A stretch of 64,000 nt of DNA from Ignavibacteriales bacterium (GTDB taxonomy: Bacteria; Bacteroidota; Ignavibacteria; UBA10030). The position numbers and the translations under genes were made by a program. The stretch spans positions 248,001 through 312,000 of the forward strand of contig JAPLFR010000001.1 of assembly GCA_026390575.1 (NCBI GenBank). Reading direction: 5' to 3'. A model generated the notes under the pieces. The model saw nothing but the letters and a program-made list of their open reading frames with translations. It did no database searches and was not told the DNA's origin. This document shows positions 45,980 through 56,365 of the stretch, one piece after another; the first letter of the stretch is position 1, and every line of letters starts with the position of its first letter.

Positions 45980-46354
45980 TTGCCAACAGTTAATCAACTT
46001 ATTAAAGATAGTCGAGAGAGGGTGCTGTGGAAAAGCAAATCGCCTGCTCTCGGTGGCAACCCTCAAAAAAGAGGCGTGTGTACACGTGTGTATACAACAA
46101 CGCCAAAGAAACCTAATTCAGCTTTACGTAAGGTTGCTCGTGTTCGTTTGACAAATGGAATTGAAGTAACGGCATATATTCCTGGTGAGGGACACAACCT
46201 TCAGGAACATTCAATCGTTCTTATTCGCGGTGGAAGAGTGAAGGATTTGCCCGGAGTGCGTTACCACATTATCCGTGGCACTCTGGATACGCAAGGTGTG
46301 CAGGATCGAAAGCAAGGACGTTCAAAATACGGAGCTAAGAAACCTAAGCAGTAA
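45980..46354 (+). CDS. rpsL: 30S ribosomal protein S12
   Basis: TTG start at 45980 ([21 protein letters not shown]) with GGAGAGTGAG upstream; no better start exists. The 124-aa protein has the decoding-site loops [17 protein letters not shown] and [17 protein letters not shown], the latter with the Asp that is methylthiolated in E. coli. The classical streptomycin positions (Lys in KKPNSA, Lys in RVKDLP) look wild type. Confidence 0.97.
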   Translation: MPTVNQLIKDSRERVLWKSKSPALGGNPQKRGVCTRVYTTTPKKPNSALRKVARVRLTNGIEVTAYIPGEGHNLQEHSIVLIRGGRVKDLPGVRYHIIRGTLDTQGVQDRKQGRSKYGAKKPKQ

Positions 46355-46365
46355 TGTACTAACCG

Positions 46366-46833
46366 ATGAGAAAAAAAAGAGCCATACGACGGCGTGTAAC
46401 GCCAGATCCAAAGTTCGGTGATGAACTTATTTCCCGTTTCGTGAACAGTGTTTTGAAGGATGGGAAAAAGAATATCGCGCGTAATATTGTCTATAGCGCG
46501 CTTGATCAAATTGGACAAAAGACTGAAAAGAATCCTTTAGAAGTATTTAAAAAAGCGGTAGACAACGCGTCTCCGCTGATTGAAGTTAGAGCACGAAGAG
46601 TTGGTGGTGCGACCTATCAGGTTCCTACAGAAGTTCGTCTCGAGCGACGAACCGCTCTTGCAATTCGTTGGCTTATTACTTATGCCCAAGAACGCTCGGA
46701 TAAATCAATGTCACAAAAGCTTGCAGCAGAGTTGCTTGCTGCATCTTCAGGTGAAGGTGGTGCGGTGAAGAAAAAAGATGATGTACACCGTATGGCCGAA
46801 GCCAATAAAGCTTTTGCGCATTTTAGGTGGTAA
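46366..46833 (+). CDS. rpsG: 30S ribosomal protein S7
   Basis: 155 aa with S7 hallmarks: [19 protein letters not shown] at the N-terminus, [24 protein letters not shown]-type core and [17 protein letters not shown]. It organises the 3' domain of 16S rRNA. It follows rpsL by 11 nt. A weak hairpin with little pairing lies in the 74-nt gap before fusA. Confidence 0.97.
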   Translation: [155 protein letters not shown]

Positions 46834-46907
46834 TTTTTTTCCATAGCTGTATTTCATCCACCCAGTCTTGAATAATGAAGTCTGTGGGTTGGAGTGTGTA
46901 GTTATTT

Positions 46908-49010
46908 ATGCCTCGTGAGTATTCTTTAGAAAAAACTAGAAATATTGGCATCATGGCACATATTGATGCTGGTAAGACGACTACGACAGAACGTATTTTG
47001 TTCTATACTGGTCGATTGCATCGTATTGGTGAAGTCCATGACGGTGCTGCAACGATGGATTGGATGGAGCAGGAGAAGGAACGGGGTATTACGATTACTA
47101 GTGCAGCGACAACATGTTTCTGGCGCGACAATCAAATTAATATCATTGATACACCGGGCCATGTTGATTTTACGATTGAAGTCGAGCGTTCGCTTCGCGT
47201 GCTCGATGGCGCTGTTGCTTTGTTCTGTTCGGTTGGCGGTGTAGAGCCACAATCTGAAACAGTCTGGCGTCAAGCCGATAAGTATGGTGTGCCTCGAATA
47301 GCATTTGTCAATAAAATGGACAGAGCTGGTGCAGATTTTCTTGCTGTCATAGAAATGATGAAATCGCGTCTCAAAGCAAATGCGGTACCAATTCAATTGC
47401 CTGTTGGTGAAGGTGATATGTTTGCGGGTATCATCGATTTGATTACAATGAAAGCCAGGATGTATCATGAAGAGACGCAAGGGGCTACATGGGATGAAAT
47501 TGACATTCCGGTAAAACTCAGACCCAAGGCAAATGAATATCGAATAAAGATGCTTGAAGCGGTTGCTGATGAAGATGATACATTGCTCGAAAAATATCTG
47601 AACGGGAAAGAAATTTCTCCAGCAGAGGTTATAGAGGTTTTAAGGCGTTCTACACTCAAAGGCGGAATTATTCCAGTTCTCTGTGGCTCTTCCTTTAAAA
47701 ACAAAGGCGTACAAGATCTGATGGACGCAGTTGTTGATTTCTTACCGTCACCCAAAGATATTAACAACGGTGAGATTCATGGACACCATCCTCACAAACA
47801 TGATGATGTTATCCGGAAGATAAGCGATGATGGACCGTTCACAGCGTTAGCGTTTAAAATTATGAGTGATCCTTTTGTCGGCAGATTGACATATTTCCGG
47901 GTTTATTCTGGAACGCTTTCTGCTGGTTCCTATGTGCATAATATTATTACAGATCGAAAAGAACGCATTGCCCGTATTCTTCGAATGCATGCGAATCATC
48001 GTGAAGAAGTGCAAGAAGCTTACGCAGGTGATATTGTAGCAGCAATTGGTTTAAAAAATACTCGCACAGGTGATACGCTTTCGACTGAAGAGGATCCTAT
48101 TATTCTTGAGCGGATGGAATTTCCTGATCCTGTCATCGATGTTGCTATTGAGCCGAAAACAAAAGTTGATTTGGAAAAGATGGGTGAGGCAATGCAGCGT
48201 CTCGCAGAGGAAGATCCTACATTTCGAATCTCTACCAATGAAGAAACAGGACAAACAATTATCAGCGGTATGGGTGAATTACATCTGGAAATTATTATAG
48301 ATCGGATGCGGCGTGAGTTCAAGGTAGAAGCAAATGTTGGAAAGCCGCAGGTTGCGTATAAAGAAACGATTACGAAGAAAGTAACAGCAGAAGGCAAATT
48401 CGTTCGCCAATCGGGCGGTCGTGGTCAGTTTGGACATGTGTGGATTGACGTTGAGCCGAATGAAAAAGGCAAGGGCTTTGAGTTTGAAAATGATATTGTC
48501 GGTGGTGCGGTTCCAAAAGAATATATTAAACCAACCGAACAGGGTATTATTGAGGCAATGCGAAACGGAGTGCTTGCCGGATATCCCATGGAAGATATTA
48601 AGGTACGATTGTTCGACGGATCGTTCCATGCAGTTGACTCATCAGAAATGGCATTTAAAATTGCTGGTTCCATGGCGTTTCAATCTGGAGCAAAAAAAGC
48701 CGGACCGGTATTGCTTGAACCAGTAATGGCAGTTGAGGTTGTGACTCCCGAAGAATACCTTGGCGATGTCATGGGCGATCTTAATTCTCGCCGCGGTAAG
48801 ATAGAAGGAATGACTCCGCGAAAAGATGCGCAGGTGATAAAAGCGCATGTACCGTTATCAGAAATGTTTGGCTATGCGACGCAACTGCGTTCGATGACAC
48901 AAGGCAGGTCGCTTTATACAATGCAGTTTTCACACTATGAACCTGTACCAAAGAATATTGCGGAAGAAATTGTGGAAAAAGTTCGCGGAAAAAGTAATGC
49001 AGCCGCGTAA
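46908..49010 (+). CDS. fusA: Elongation factor G
   Basis: The 700-aa translocation GTPase has G1 [16 protein letters not shown] (about 17-32), switch [14 protein letters not shown]3 DTPGHVDF, G4 NKMDRAG, and domains II-V through to [18 protein letters not shown] and [13 protein letters not shown]. Length is the family norm. Second GTPase gene tuf follows by 48 nt. It lies in the classical rpsL-rpsG-fusA-tuf order. Confidence 0.98.
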   Translation: MPREYSLEKTRNIGIMAHIDAGKTTTTERILFYTGRLHRIGEVHDGAATMDWMEQEKERGITITSAATTCFWRDNQINIIDTPGHVDFTIEVERSLRVLDGAVALFCSVGGVEPQSETVWRQADKYGVPRIAFVNKMDRAGADFLAVIEMMKSRLKANAVPIQLPVGEGDMFAGIIDLITMKARMYHEETQGATWDEIDIPVKLRPKANEYRIKMLEAVADEDDTLLEKYLNGKEISPAEVIEVLRRSTLKGGIIPVLCGSSFKNKGVQDLMDAVVDFLPSPKDINNGEIHGHHPHKHDDVIRKISDDGPFTALAFKIMSDPFVGRLTYFRVYSGTLSAGSYVHNIITDRKERIARILRMHANHREEVQEAYAGDIVAAIGLKNTRTGDTLSTEEDPIILERMEFPDPVIDVAIEPKTKVDLEKMGEAMQRLAEEDPTFRISTNEETGQTIISGMGELHLEIIIDRMRREFKVEANVGKPQVAYKETITKKVTAEGKFVRQSGGRGQFGHVWIDVEPNEKGKGFEFENDIVGGAVPKEYIKPTEQGIIEAMRNGVLAGYPMEDIKVRLFDGSFHAVDSSEMAFKIAGSMAFQSGAKKAGPVLLEPVMAVEVVTPEEYLGDVMGDLNSRRGKIEGMTPRKDAQVIKAHVPLSEMFGYATQLRSMTQGRSLYTMQFSHYEPVPKNIAEEIVEKVRGKSNAAA

Positions 49011-49058
49011 GGTTTTTATTCAATCAGCACATTTATTTAATTAAAAGGAGATCAACAC

Positions 49059-50270
49059 ATGGCAAAGGAAAAATTTGACCGTAGCAAGCCGCACGTGAAC
49101 GTCGGCACGATCGGCCACGTTGACCACGGAAAGACCACTCTGACGGCTGCCATCACTATGGTGCTTGCCAAGAAGGGTCTCTCCCAGATTCGAACATTTG
49201 ATTCAATTGACAATGCTCCAGAAGAAAAAGCGCGCGGTATAACGATTAATACGGCGCACGTTGAATATTCCACAGAGAAACGCCATTATGCTCACGTCGA
49301 CTGTCCGGGTCACGCCGATTATATTAAAAATATGATCACCGGTGCCGCACAGATGGATGGTGCTATATTAGTCGTTGCTGCAACAGATGGTCCTATGCCG
49401 CAAACCCGTGAACATATTTTGCTTGCTCACCAGGTGAATGTACCGAAGATGCTGGTGTTCATGAATAAGGTGGATGCAGTTGACGATCCGGAACTCTTGG
49501 ATCTTGTCGAACTCGAAGTCCGTGATTTATTAAAGAAGAACGATTTTCCTGGTGATGAAATTCCTATCATCCGTGGTTCTGCTTTGAAAGCGATGGAAGC
49601 AGCTCTTCGGCCGGATGTGAAGGCTGATGATCCTGCGTTCAAGTGTATTATGGAATTGATGGATGCAGTTGATAGCTACATTACATTGCCGAAACGTGAT
49701 TCAGAACGTCCGTTCTTAATGCCGATCGAAGATGTGTTTTCCATTACTGGTCGCGGCACGGTCGGAACAGGTCGTGTAGAACGTGGTAAAGCAAAGGTCG
49801 GCGATGAAGTAGAAGTCGTTGGTCTCGGCATGCATAAAAAGACAGTTATTACCGGTGCCGAAATGTTCCGCAAGGAATTGGACGAAGTGGTTGCGGGTGA
49901 TAACGCAGGTCTGTTGATGCGCGGTATTGAAAAAGATGAACTTGAGCGTGGCATGGTCGTTGCAAAGCCGGGAACGATTACTCCGCACACAAAATTCACT
50001 GCACAGATTTACGTTTTAAAGAAAGAAGAAGGCGGACGTCACACACCGTTCTTGACCGGGTATCGTCCTCAATTCTATTTCCGAACAACAGACGTTACCG
50101 GTGTTGCAGAGTTGCCAGCCGGAGTTGAGATGGTTATGCCGGGTGATAACCTTGACGCTATTAACATTGAACTGATTTCTCCCATCGCGATGGAAGAAGG
50201 ACAGAGGTTCGCAGTTCGCGAAGGTGGACGCACGGTTGGTGCTGGCGTTATTACAAAGATCATAAAGTAA
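49059..50270 (+). CDS. tuf: Elongation factor Tu
   Basis: The 403-aa protein shows G1 [14 protein letters not shown] (19-32), [43 protein letters not shown] and the domain 2/3 sequences [15 protein letters not shown] and [24 protein letters not shown]. It is slightly longer than E. coli EF-Tu (394), with a few extra residues near the effector helix and in the 185-205 region ([14 protein letters not shown]). It is the only tuf gene in this window, at the fusA locus. AAAAGGAG precedes the ATG. Confidence 0.98.
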   Translation: MAKEKFDRSKPHVNVGTIGHVDHGKTTLTAAITMVLAKKGLSQIRTFDSIDNAPEEKARGITINTAHVEYSTEKRHYAHVDCPGHADYIKNMITGAAQMDGAILVVAATDGPMPQTREHILLAHQVNVPKMLVFMNKVDAVDDPELLDLVELEVRDLLKKNDFPGDEIPIIRGSALKAMEAALRPDVKADDPAFKCIMELMDAVDSYITLPKRDSERPFLMPIEDVFSITGRGTVGTGRVERGKAKVGDEVEVVGLGMHKKTVITGAEMFRKELDEVVAGDNAGLLMRGIEKDELERGMVVAKPGTITPHTKFTAQIYVLKKEEGGRHTPFLTGYRPQFYFRTTDVTGVAELPAGVEMVMPGDNLDAINIELISPIAMEEGQRFAVREGGRTVGAGVITKIIK

Positions 50271-50283
50271 CTTATCGATTATT

Positions 50284-50310
50284 CCGCTCTCGGGGGTAAC
50301 TCGAGAGCGG
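50284..50310 (+). other. Hairpin between tuf and rpsJ
   Basis: CCGCTCTCG (50284-50292) pairs with CGAGAGCGG (50302-50310). No T-run follows, so it looks like an RNA processing or attenuation hairpin rather than a full terminator, placed 14 nt after the tuf stop and before the rpsJ ribosome-binding site (AAGGAG at 50321). Confidence 0.5.
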
Positions 50311-50332
50311 AGAGTAGTCTAAGGAGTTTTCC

Positions 50333-50641
50333 TTGGCTGGACAAAAAATTAGAATAAAGCTGAAGTCATTCGATCACAATTTGATCGACAAGTCTGCAGA
50401 GAAAATTATTAAAACGGTGAAGTCGACAGGTGCTATCGTCTCTGGCCCGATTCCGTTGCCGACGAAACGAAGTGTCTATACGGTTAATCGTTCTCCGCAC
50501 GTCGATAAGAAATCTCGAGAACAGTTCGAGACACGGTCGCACAAGAGATTGATTGATATTCTCAATTCGACAAGCCGTACTGTCGATTCGCTGATGAAGT
50601 TAGAACTTCCAGCAGGCGTCGATGTCGAGATTAAAGTATAG
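50333..50641 (+). CDS. rpsJ: 30S ribosomal protein S10
   Basis: 102 aa, TTG start at 50333 downstream of AAGGAG. S10 sequence throughout: [62 protein letters not shown]. It is also the NusE partner of NusG in antitermination. First gene of the S10 block. Confidence 0.97.
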   Translation: MAGQKIRIKLKSFDHNLIDKSAEKIIKTVKSTGAIVSGPIPLPTKRSVYTVNRSPHVDKKSREQFETRSHKRLIDILNSTSRTVDSLMKLELPAGVDVEIKV

Positions 50642-50764
50642 TTTTTTTCAAAATGTGCTTGAATGAATTGAATGTGTGGTGAGAGCAACGATAATTTGTA
50701 AAAGCTCTTACTTGAGATTATAGAGACAAAGGCTCATGCGCTGAAGCGCAAAGGAGTAGAAACA

Positions 50765-51394
50765 GTGAGTGGCATTTTAGGAAAAAAAATTGGAATGACA
50801 AGTCTCTTCGATGAGAATGGTGAAGCAGTTCCTTGCACCGTTATCGAAGCGGGTCCGTGCTACGTCACCCAGGTCAGAACACAAGCGAAGGATGGCTATG
50901 ATGCAATTCAGCTTGGTTTTGATGAAAAGAAAGACCGCCTTGTCAACAAGCCATTAAAGGGACATTTTGCAAAGGCAGCAACAAAAGCGCTGCGTTTGAT
51001 GCGTGAATTCAGAGGAGCGAATGGAGCTTCAATGAAAACAGGCGACGAAGTGAAGGTTGATATGTTCTCCCCTGGTGATATTGTTGACGTGAGTGGAAAA
51101 TCAAAGGGTCGCGGATTTCAAGGTGTTGTGAAACGTCATCATTTCGGTGGTGTCGGCATGACAACACACGGCGCATCAGATCGTGTACGTGCTCCCGGAT
51201 CTATCGGCGGAAGTTCCTATCCATCGCGTGTTTTTAAAGGTATGCGTATGGGTGGGCGTATGGGATTTGAACGAGTCACAATAAAGAATCTAAAAGTTGT
51301 CAAGGTGATACCGGAGTCCAATATTCTCATTATTCGCGGCTCGGTTCCAGGTGCGATCAATGGATATTTGGAAATTGAAAAGAAGCATAATTAA
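50765..51394 (+). CDS. rplC: 50S ribosomal protein L3
   Basis: 209 aa with GTG start at 50765 (AAAGGAGTAGAAACA upstream). L3 signatures include GILGKKIGMTSLFDENGE, VKRHHFGGVGMTTHGAS, PGSIGGSSYPSRVFKGMRMGGRMG. It helps nucleate 50S assembly. A 123-bp leader separates it from rpsJ. Confidence 0.97.
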   Translation: MSGILGKKIGMTSLFDENGEAVPCTVIEAGPCYVTQVRTQAKDGYDAIQLGFDEKKDRLVNKPLKGHFAKAATKALRLMREFRGANGASMKTGDEVKVDMFSPGDIVDVSGKSKGRGFQGVVKRHHFGGVGMTTHGASDRVRAPGSIGGSSYPSRVFKGMRMGGRMGFERVTIKNLKVVKVIPESNILIIRGSVPGAINGYLEIEKKHN

Positions 51395-51420
51395 GGGTTT
51401 CCTCGTAAGGAAAAAGTACC

Positions 51421-52050
51421 ATGCAGGTTGATGTCTATAATATAGATGGCACGCTCAGCGGCGAGAAGATTGAGCTGGATGCGAATATTTTCGAGATCGA
51501 GCCAAATGACCACGTCATCTATCAGGCTGTGCGCAGTATTCAGGCAAATCAGCGTCAAGGCACACACAAAGTAAAAACACGCAGTGAAGTAAGCGGCGGT
51601 GGTCGGAAACCGTTTAAGCAGAAAAAAACAGGCCGCGCGCGCGCAGGAACGACTCGTTCACCGTTGTGGATAGGTGGCGGTTCGATTTTTGGACCAACTC
51701 CGCATGATTATGTGGTCAAACTTCCCGCAAAGGTTCGCAAGCTTGCGCGTAAGTCCGCTCTGAGCTATAAAGCAAAAGATGGAGCCGTCAAGGTAGTGGA
51801 AGATTTTCAATTTGATGAAGTAAAGACAAAAAAAATGTCAGCGATACTCAAAGCTCTTTCCATAGATAAACAAAAAACATTGTTATTGACGAAGACAACA
51901 GATGGAACGCTGTTGAAGTCAGGACGCAATATTCCGAAGCTGCAAGTGCGCGAAGCAGATAAAGCATCAACATTTGAAATTCTAAAAAATCAGGTGCTGC
52001 TTATTCAAAAGAGCGCCGTTGATGTTTTGCAAAAATCTTTGAAGAATTAG
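51421..52050 (+). CDS. rplD: 50S ribosomal protein L4
   Basis: 209 aa with the basic exit-tunnel loop GGGRKPFKQKKTGRARAGTTRSPLWIGGG and PRDYVVKLPKKVRKLA-type segment. In E. coli L4 represses the S10 operon; no such leader is recognised here. 26 nt after rplC. Confidence 0.96.
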   Translation: MQVDVYNIDGTLSGEKIELDANIFEIEPNDHVIYQAVRSIQANQRQGTHKVKTRSEVSGGGRKPFKQKKTGRARAGTTRSPLWIGGGSIFGPTPHDYVVKLPAKVRKLARKSALSYKAKDGAVKVVEDFQFDEVKTKKMSAILKALSIDKQKTLLLTKTTDGTLLKSGRNIPKLQVREADKASTFEILKNQVLLIQKSAVDVLQKSLKN

Positions 52051-52061
52051 GACAACAGGCA

Positions 52062-52352
52062 ATGGTAGGTATTCTCGTTCGACCAATTATCACAGAGAAA
52101 ATGACAGAACTCGGCGACAAACGCCAATATGCGTTTGAGGTCCCGACCTCTGTGAACAAGATTGAAGTGTGCAAAGCAGTCGAAAAGAAATTCAATGTCA
52201 AGGTGACGAGTGTGCGCACCGTCATCGTCAAAGGAAAGCGTAAAAATCAGATGACAAAACGCGGTCGCTTTGAAGGACATACAAAGACATGGAAGAAGGC
52301 GATCGTAACGCTGAAAGAAGGCGATAAGATCGATTACTTCGGTAACGTCTGA
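52062..52352 (+). CDS. rplW: 50S ribosomal protein L23
   Basis: 96 aa: ILVRPIITEKMTELGDKRQYAFEV, NKIEVCKAVEKKFNVKVTSVRT, KKAIVTLKEGDKIDYF. It lies at the tunnel exit and binds SRP and trigger factor. 11 nt after rplD. Confidence 0.96.
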   Translation: MVGILVRPIITEKMTELGDKRQYAFEVPTSVNKIEVCKAVEKKFNVKVTSVRTVIVKGKRKNQMTKRGRFEGHTKTWKKAIVTLKEGDKIDYFGNV

Positions 52353-52372
52353 TCGTAAAGGTATAAGAGACT

Positions 52373-53206
52373 ATGGCAATTCGAAAATTACGACCAATGA
52401 CTCCTGCGACGAGATTCTATTCTATCTCGGCGTTTGATGAGATAACGAAGAAAGAACCGGAAAAGGCTCTTCTCGAATCAAATAAAAAATCGGGTGGAAG
52501 AAATAATCTTGGACGTATCACGTCGCGTCACCGCGGTGGTGGACATAAACGTCAGTATCGAATTATAGATTTCAAGCGCAACAAGCTCGGAATTGCTGGA
52601 ACAATTGCTGCAATAGAATACGATCCAAATCGCGCAGCACGCATTGCATTGATCCATTATCCTGATGGTGAAAAACGGTACATCATCGCAGCACATGGAA
52701 TGAAAGTCGGTGCAAAAATAATGTCCGGCCCGCAGGCTGAAATTGAAAACGGCAATGCAATGCCGTTGAAAAATATTCCAGCAGGTACGTTTGTGTATAA
52801 TGTTGAATTTACTCCCGGCAAAGGTGGTCAAATTGGCCGCAGTGCCGGTAATTCCCTGCAGGTGATGGCAAAAGAAGGCGAGTGGGTTTCGTTAAAATTG
52901 CCTTCGGGAGAAATAAGAAAATTTCGTTCGGATTGCTATGCAACGATCGGATTAGTCGGTAACGCAGACCATGAAAATATCAGTCTTGGCAAAGCCGGGA
53001 GGTCGCGTTGGCTTGGAATTCGTCCTCAATCACGCGGAATGGCGATGAATCCCGTAGATCACCCGATGGGTGGTGGTGAAGGTCGTTCAAAAAGCGGCGG
53101 AGGAGGACAGCATCCAGAATCTCCTTGGGGCAAGTATGCCAAAGGATTGAAAACACGCAAGCGGAAAAATCAGTCAAACAAATACATCGTTAAACGTCGT
53201 AAGTAA
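52373..53206 (+). CDS. rplB: 50S ribosomal protein L2
   Basis: 277 aa with [26 protein letters not shown], the C-terminal [21 protein letters not shown] peptidyl-transferase-proximal loop (conserved His in DHP) and [16 protein letters not shown]. Full length for the family. Confidence 0.98.
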   Translation: MAIRKLRPMTPATRFYSISAFDEITKKEPEKALLESNKKSGGRNNLGRITSRHRGGGHKRQYRIIDFKRNKLGIAGTIAAIEYDPNRAARIALIHYPDGEKRYIIAAHGMKVGAKIMSGPQAEIENGNAMPLKNIPAGTFVYNVEFTPGKGGQIGRSAGNSLQVMAKEGEWVSLKLPSGEIRKFRSDCYATIGLVGNADHENISLGKAGRSRWLGIRPQSRGMAMNPVDHPMGGGEGRSKSGGGGQHPESPWGKYAKGLKTRKRKNQSNKYIVKRRK

Positions 53207-53219
53207 TAGGTAAGTACCT

Positions 53220-53507
53220 ATGAGTCGTTCGATAAAAAAGGGGCCGTTCGTTGACCTCAAGCTGCAAGAAAAAATAGAAGTGCTCAACAAATCGAACCAG
53301 AAACGTGTTGTCAAAACCTGGTCGCGAGCGAGCACAATTATTCCCGAATTTGTCGGGCATACCTTCGCGGTGCACAACGGAAATAAATTTATACCGGTGT
53401 ACATTCACGAAGCGATGGTAGGACACAAGCTCGGTGAGTTTGCACCGACTCGCGTTTTCCGCGGACATCCCGGCGTGAAGAGCGAAAAGACAACATCACC
53501 AGCGTAA
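53220..53507 (+). CDS. rpsS: 30S ribosomal protein S19
   Basis: 95 aa: [55 protein letters not shown]. Contacts S13 and the 16S head. 13 nt after rplB. Confidence 0.97.
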   Translation: MSRSIKKGPFVDLKLQEKIEVLNKSNQKRVVKTWSRASTIIPEFVGHTFAVHNGNKFIPVYIHEAMVGHKLGEFAPTRVFRGHPGVKSEKTTSPA

Positions 53508-53530
53508 GAACTGTATGTGAAGAGTGAGCC

Positions 53531-53980
53531 ATGGAAGCGAAAGCAATAAATAGATATATCGGAACATCACCGCGTAAAATGCGGCTGGTGATTGATCTGA
53601 TCCGCGGTAAAGGAGTAGAGGAAGCATTGAGCATTCTTCACTTCACAACAAAAGCCGCTGCAAAGACAGCAGAACAAGTTCTTCGTTCAGCGATCTCCAA
53701 TGTGCAGAATAAGGAAGAAAGCGGACGAGTGGACACTGCAACCTTGTATGTGAAGGAAGCGTTTGTCAATGGAGGTGCGATGGCGAAGCGAGTATTGCCA
53801 GCGCCGATGGGACGCGCCTTTCGTGTACGGAAACGTTCAAACCATATTACTATTATAGTAGCGCAGCGCGAACAAGCGAAGGCGATAGTTCCAAAAGCCA
53901 AAGCTTCGACCGATGCAAAGAAAACCGATACAAAGAAATCGGAACCAGCAACAGCAACAAAAGAAGTAACCGAAAGTTAA
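53531..53980 (+). CDS. rplV: 50S ribosomal protein L22 with C-terminal tail
   Basis: 149 aa. The core (residues 1-115) has ISPRKMRLVIDLIRGK-like start (TSPRKMRLVIDLIRGKGVEEAL) and GGAMAKRVLPAPMGRAFRVRKRSNHITIIVAQ. About 30 residues of Lys/Thr/Ala/Glu-rich low-complexity tail (KAKASTDAKKTDTKKSEPA) extend beyond the usual length of about 110-120. 23 nt after rpsS. Confidence 0.96.
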   Translation: MEAKAINRYIGTSPRKMRLVIDLIRGKGVEEALSILHFTTKAAAKTAEQVLRSAISNVQNKEESGRVDTATLYVKEAFVNGGAMAKRVLPAPMGRAFRVRKRSNHITIIVAQREQAKAIVPKAKASTDAKKTDTKKSEPATATKEVTES

Positions 53981-53992
53981 TCGGAGGATCAC

Positions 53993-54628
53993 TTGGGTCA
54001 AAAAACACATCCAGTTGGATTTCGTCTCGGAATCGTTCGTGCTTGGGATGCAAATTGGTACGACGATAAAAGTTTTGCAAACAAATTACAGGAAGATGCA
54101 CTTGTGCGGAATTATGTCCGCAACCGATTAAAGAAAGCTGGAATTGCACGAGTTCAAATTGACAGAACTCCAAAGCGCGCAGTCGTTACCATTCACACGT
54201 CACGACCCGGTATTGTGATTGGGAAAAGCGGAAAAGAAATCGCGCAGCTCGAAGAAGAATTAAAGAAGGTCACATCAAAAGAAATTAAAATTCTTATTCA
54301 TGAAATAAAACGTCCGGAATTGGATGCCTTTCTTGTAGCAGAGGCGATTGCCGGTCAGCTCGAAGGACGCATTTCGTTCCGGCGCGCTATGAAACAATCG
54401 ATTACTGCTGCAATGCGTATGGGTGCTGAAGGAATTAAGGTCATGTGTGCAGGACGCCTTGGCGGCGCAGAAATTGCACGCACAGAACATTATAAAGACG
54501 GCCGCATTCCTTTACAGACACTTCGTGCAGACATTGATTATGCGGGCGCAACCGCGCACACTATTTACGGAGCCATTGGTGTTAAAGTTTGGATCTGTAA
54601 GGGTGAAATTATCGGACCGCGGCAATAA
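53993..54628 (+). CDS. rpsC: 30S ribosomal protein S3
   Basis: 211 aa, TTG start at 53993 after CGGAGGATCAC. Contains [25 protein letters not shown], the KH domain core [20 protein letters not shown], and [32 protein letters not shown]. Mediates mRNA entry. Confidence 0.97.
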   Translation: MGQKTHPVGFRLGIVRAWDANWYDDKSFANKLQEDALVRNYVRNRLKKAGIARVQIDRTPKRAVVTIHTSRPGIVIGKSGKEIAQLEEELKKVTSKEIKILIHEIKRPELDAFLVAEAIAGQLEGRISFRRAMKQSITAAMRMGAEGIKVMCAGRLGGAEIARTEHYKDGRIPLQTLRADIDYAGATAHTIYGAIGVKVWICKGEIIGPRQ

Positions 54629-54641
54629 GGAGTGTTGATCT

Positions 54642-55064
54642 ATGTTGATGCCAAAAAGAGTGAAGTATAGAAAAGCCCAGCGTGGACGCATGAAGGGTAA
54701 GGCGACGCGCGGTGCAACGATTGCTTTTGGAGATTTCGGATTGAAAGCGATGGAACCAGGGTGGGTGACGCAGAGACAGATTGAAGCGTCACGTGTTGCA
54801 CTGACTCGCATGATGAAACGCGAAGGCAAAGTATGGATTCGAATTTTTCCGGATAAACCGGTTACGAAGAAACCAGCGGAAACTCGTATGGGAAGCGGCA
54901 AGGGTTCACCAGAATTTTGGGTTGCAGTGATAAAGCCCGGCCGTGTTCTGTTTGAATTGGGCGGTATTAACCGTGCAACGGCGGCAGAAGCTATGAAGCT
55001 TGCAGCACATAAGCTTGCGATTAAAACAAAGTTTGTCACCCGGATCGATTATCAGGGTGTATAA
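54642..55064 (+). CDS. rplP: 50S ribosomal protein L16
   Basis: 140 aa: [77 protein letters not shown] second ATG two codons on is also possible. AAGGAG at 54626-54631 sits about 10 nt upstream. Contacts the A-site tRNA elbow. Confidence 0.97.
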   Translation: MLMPKRVKYRKAQRGRMKGKATRGATIAFGDFGLKAMEPGWVTQRQIEASRVALTRMMKREGKVWIRIFPDKPVTKKPAETRMGSGKGSPEFWVAVIKPGRVLFELGGINRATAAEAMKLAAHKLAIKTKFVTRIDYQGV

Positions 55065-55075
55065 GAGGCGAAGCG

Positions 55076-55327
55076 ATGAAGGCACATGACTTGCGACAAC
55101 TCTCTGACGCAGAATTGCTGAAGAGAATTCAAGAAGAAGAAGAGAACCTGTCCCATCTGAAATTTCAGAAGGTCATTGGTCAACTCGAAAATCCGATGAA
55201 ATTAGGACATGTTCGAAAAGGAATCGCGCGGATTAAAACAATTCTTCGTGACCGACAATTGAACCCATCAACCGAGAAACCTGCACAAGCGACGCCTCAA
55301 GCCGGGCAAGTTGAGCAGCCTAAGTAA
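55076..55327 (+). CDS. rpmC: 50S ribosomal protein L29
   Basis: 83 aa. Core: MKAHDLRQLSDAELLKRIQEEEENLSHLKFQKVIGQLENPMKLGHVRKGIARIKTIL in outline (about residues 1-62), followed by a 20-residue Pro/Gln/Ala-rich tail (STEKPAQATPQAGQVEQPK) longer than usual. 11 nt after rplP. Confidence 0.94.
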   Translation: MKAHDLRQLSDAELLKRIQEEEENLSHLKFQKVIGQLENPMKLGHVRKGIARIKTILRDRQLNPSTEKPAQATPQAGQVEQPK

Positions 55328-55333
55328 TGTGAG

Positions 55334-55618
55334 ATGATGATGACAGAAATCCAAAAAGAAATTCCAAAACGCGCACGGCGCAAAGTTCGAATCGGTAAAG
55401 TGGTGAGCAACAAAATGTTGAAGAGTATTGTGGTTGCGGTAGAGCGTCAGGTTGCACATGCACTCTATAAAAAATATTTCCGCCGTACAACAAAGTTGAT
55501 GGCGCACGACGAAAAGCAGGAAGCTGGTATTGGCGATACTGTGAAGATTATGGAAACCCGGCCGATGAGCGCACGCAAGCGCTGGCGGTTAGTGGAAATT
55601 ATTGAAAAAGCTAAATAG
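55334..55618 (+). CDS. rpsQ: 30S ribosomal protein S17
   Basis: 94 aa; recognisable core [45 protein letters not shown] and [24 protein letters not shown]. Three Met codons start the frame; the first (55334) or third (55340) is likely. Binds 16S rRNA h7/h11. Confidence 0.95.
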   Translation: MMMTEIQKEIPKRARRKVRIGKVVSNKMLKSIVVAVERQVAHALYKKYFRRTTKLMAHDEKQEAGIGDTVKIMETRPMSARKRWRLVEIIEKAK

Positions 55619-55644
55619 GTTATTTTTCAGAGCAGGCGAAGACA

Positions 55645-56013
55645 ATGATCCAGGAAGAAACGAATTTAGTAGCTGCCGATAATTCGGGAGCGAAACGCGT
55701 CCAGTGCATTCGTGTACTTGGCGGCCACGATAGACGCTACGCAGGTGTTGGCGATCTTATCGTTGTATCCGTGAAGAGCGCTATTCCGGGCGCTCCGGTA
55801 AAAAAAGGTGAAGTCTCGCGTGCTGTGGTTGTGCGGACAAAGAAAGAAATTCGCCGGAAGGATGGTTCGTACATTCGGTTCGATGAGAATGCTGCCGTGT
55901 TGCTGAATGCACAGGGTGAGCCGCGCGGAACACGTATTTTTGGTCCGGTGGCGAGAGAGTTGCGTGAACGTCAATTTATGAAAATCATTTCCTTAGCACC
56001 TGAGGTGCTCTAA
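55645..56013 (+). CDS. rplN: 50S ribosomal protein L14
   Basis: 122 aa: [91 protein letters not shown]. Standard length. 26 nt after rpsQ. Confidence 0.97.
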   Translation: MIQEETNLVAADNSGAKRVQCIRVLGGHDRRYAGVGDLIVVSVKSAIPGAPVKKGEVSRAVVVRTKKEIRRKDGSYIRFDENAAVLLNAQGEPRGTRIFGPVARELRERQFMKIISLAPEVL

Positions 56014-56018
56014 AAATT

Positions 56019-56354
56019 ATGGCGCAGAATTTACATGTACACAAAAATGATACTGCTTTGGTCGTCTCGGGCGAGTTCCGAAAAAAACAAGGCAAAGTGT
56101 TGAAAGTGTTTCCCGATACTCAGCGGGTGATTATCGAGAACGTCAACATTATTAAAAGAGCCACACGGCCCTCACAGAAAAGTCCGCAAGGCGGAGTTGT
56201 TCAGAAAGAAGGAAGCATCCGAGCTTCTAATGTGATGGTGATTTGTCCGAAGTGCAGTAAACCGACTCGCATTGGACATACGCATGTGAAAGATGCAACG
56301 AGTGATAAAAAGAAGACAATGAGAACCTGCAAACTGTGTAAAGAGATGTTCTAA
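56019..56354 (+). CDS. rplX: 50S ribosomal protein L24 with two CxxC pairs
   Basis: 111 aa with the KOW core (HKNDTALVVSGEFRKKQGKVLKVFPDTQRVIIENVNIIKRATRPSQ). Two CxxC pairs (CPKCSKPTRIG near residues 79-89 and CKLC near the C-terminus) form a probable zinc ribbon, as in many bacterial L24 proteins. 5 nt after rplN. Confidence 0.96.
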   Translation: MAQNLHVHKNDTALVVSGEFRKKQGKVLKVFPDTQRVIIENVNIIKRATRPSQKSPQGGVVQKEGSIRASNVMVICPKCSKPTRIGHTHVKDATSDKKKTMRTCKLCKEMF

Positions 56355-56365
56355 GAGAGTAATCC

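Noticed and set aside
46834-46907. Possible hairpin terminator between rpsG and fusA
   Set aside because: The complementarity (CCACCC...GTGGGTTGG) is broken and lacks a T-tract at the right place, so it is not called.
37816-49023. Long antisense frames in rpoB, rpoC, fusA and tuf
   Set aside because: They are shadows of the real coding frames, with no start signals, family motifs or sensible composition.
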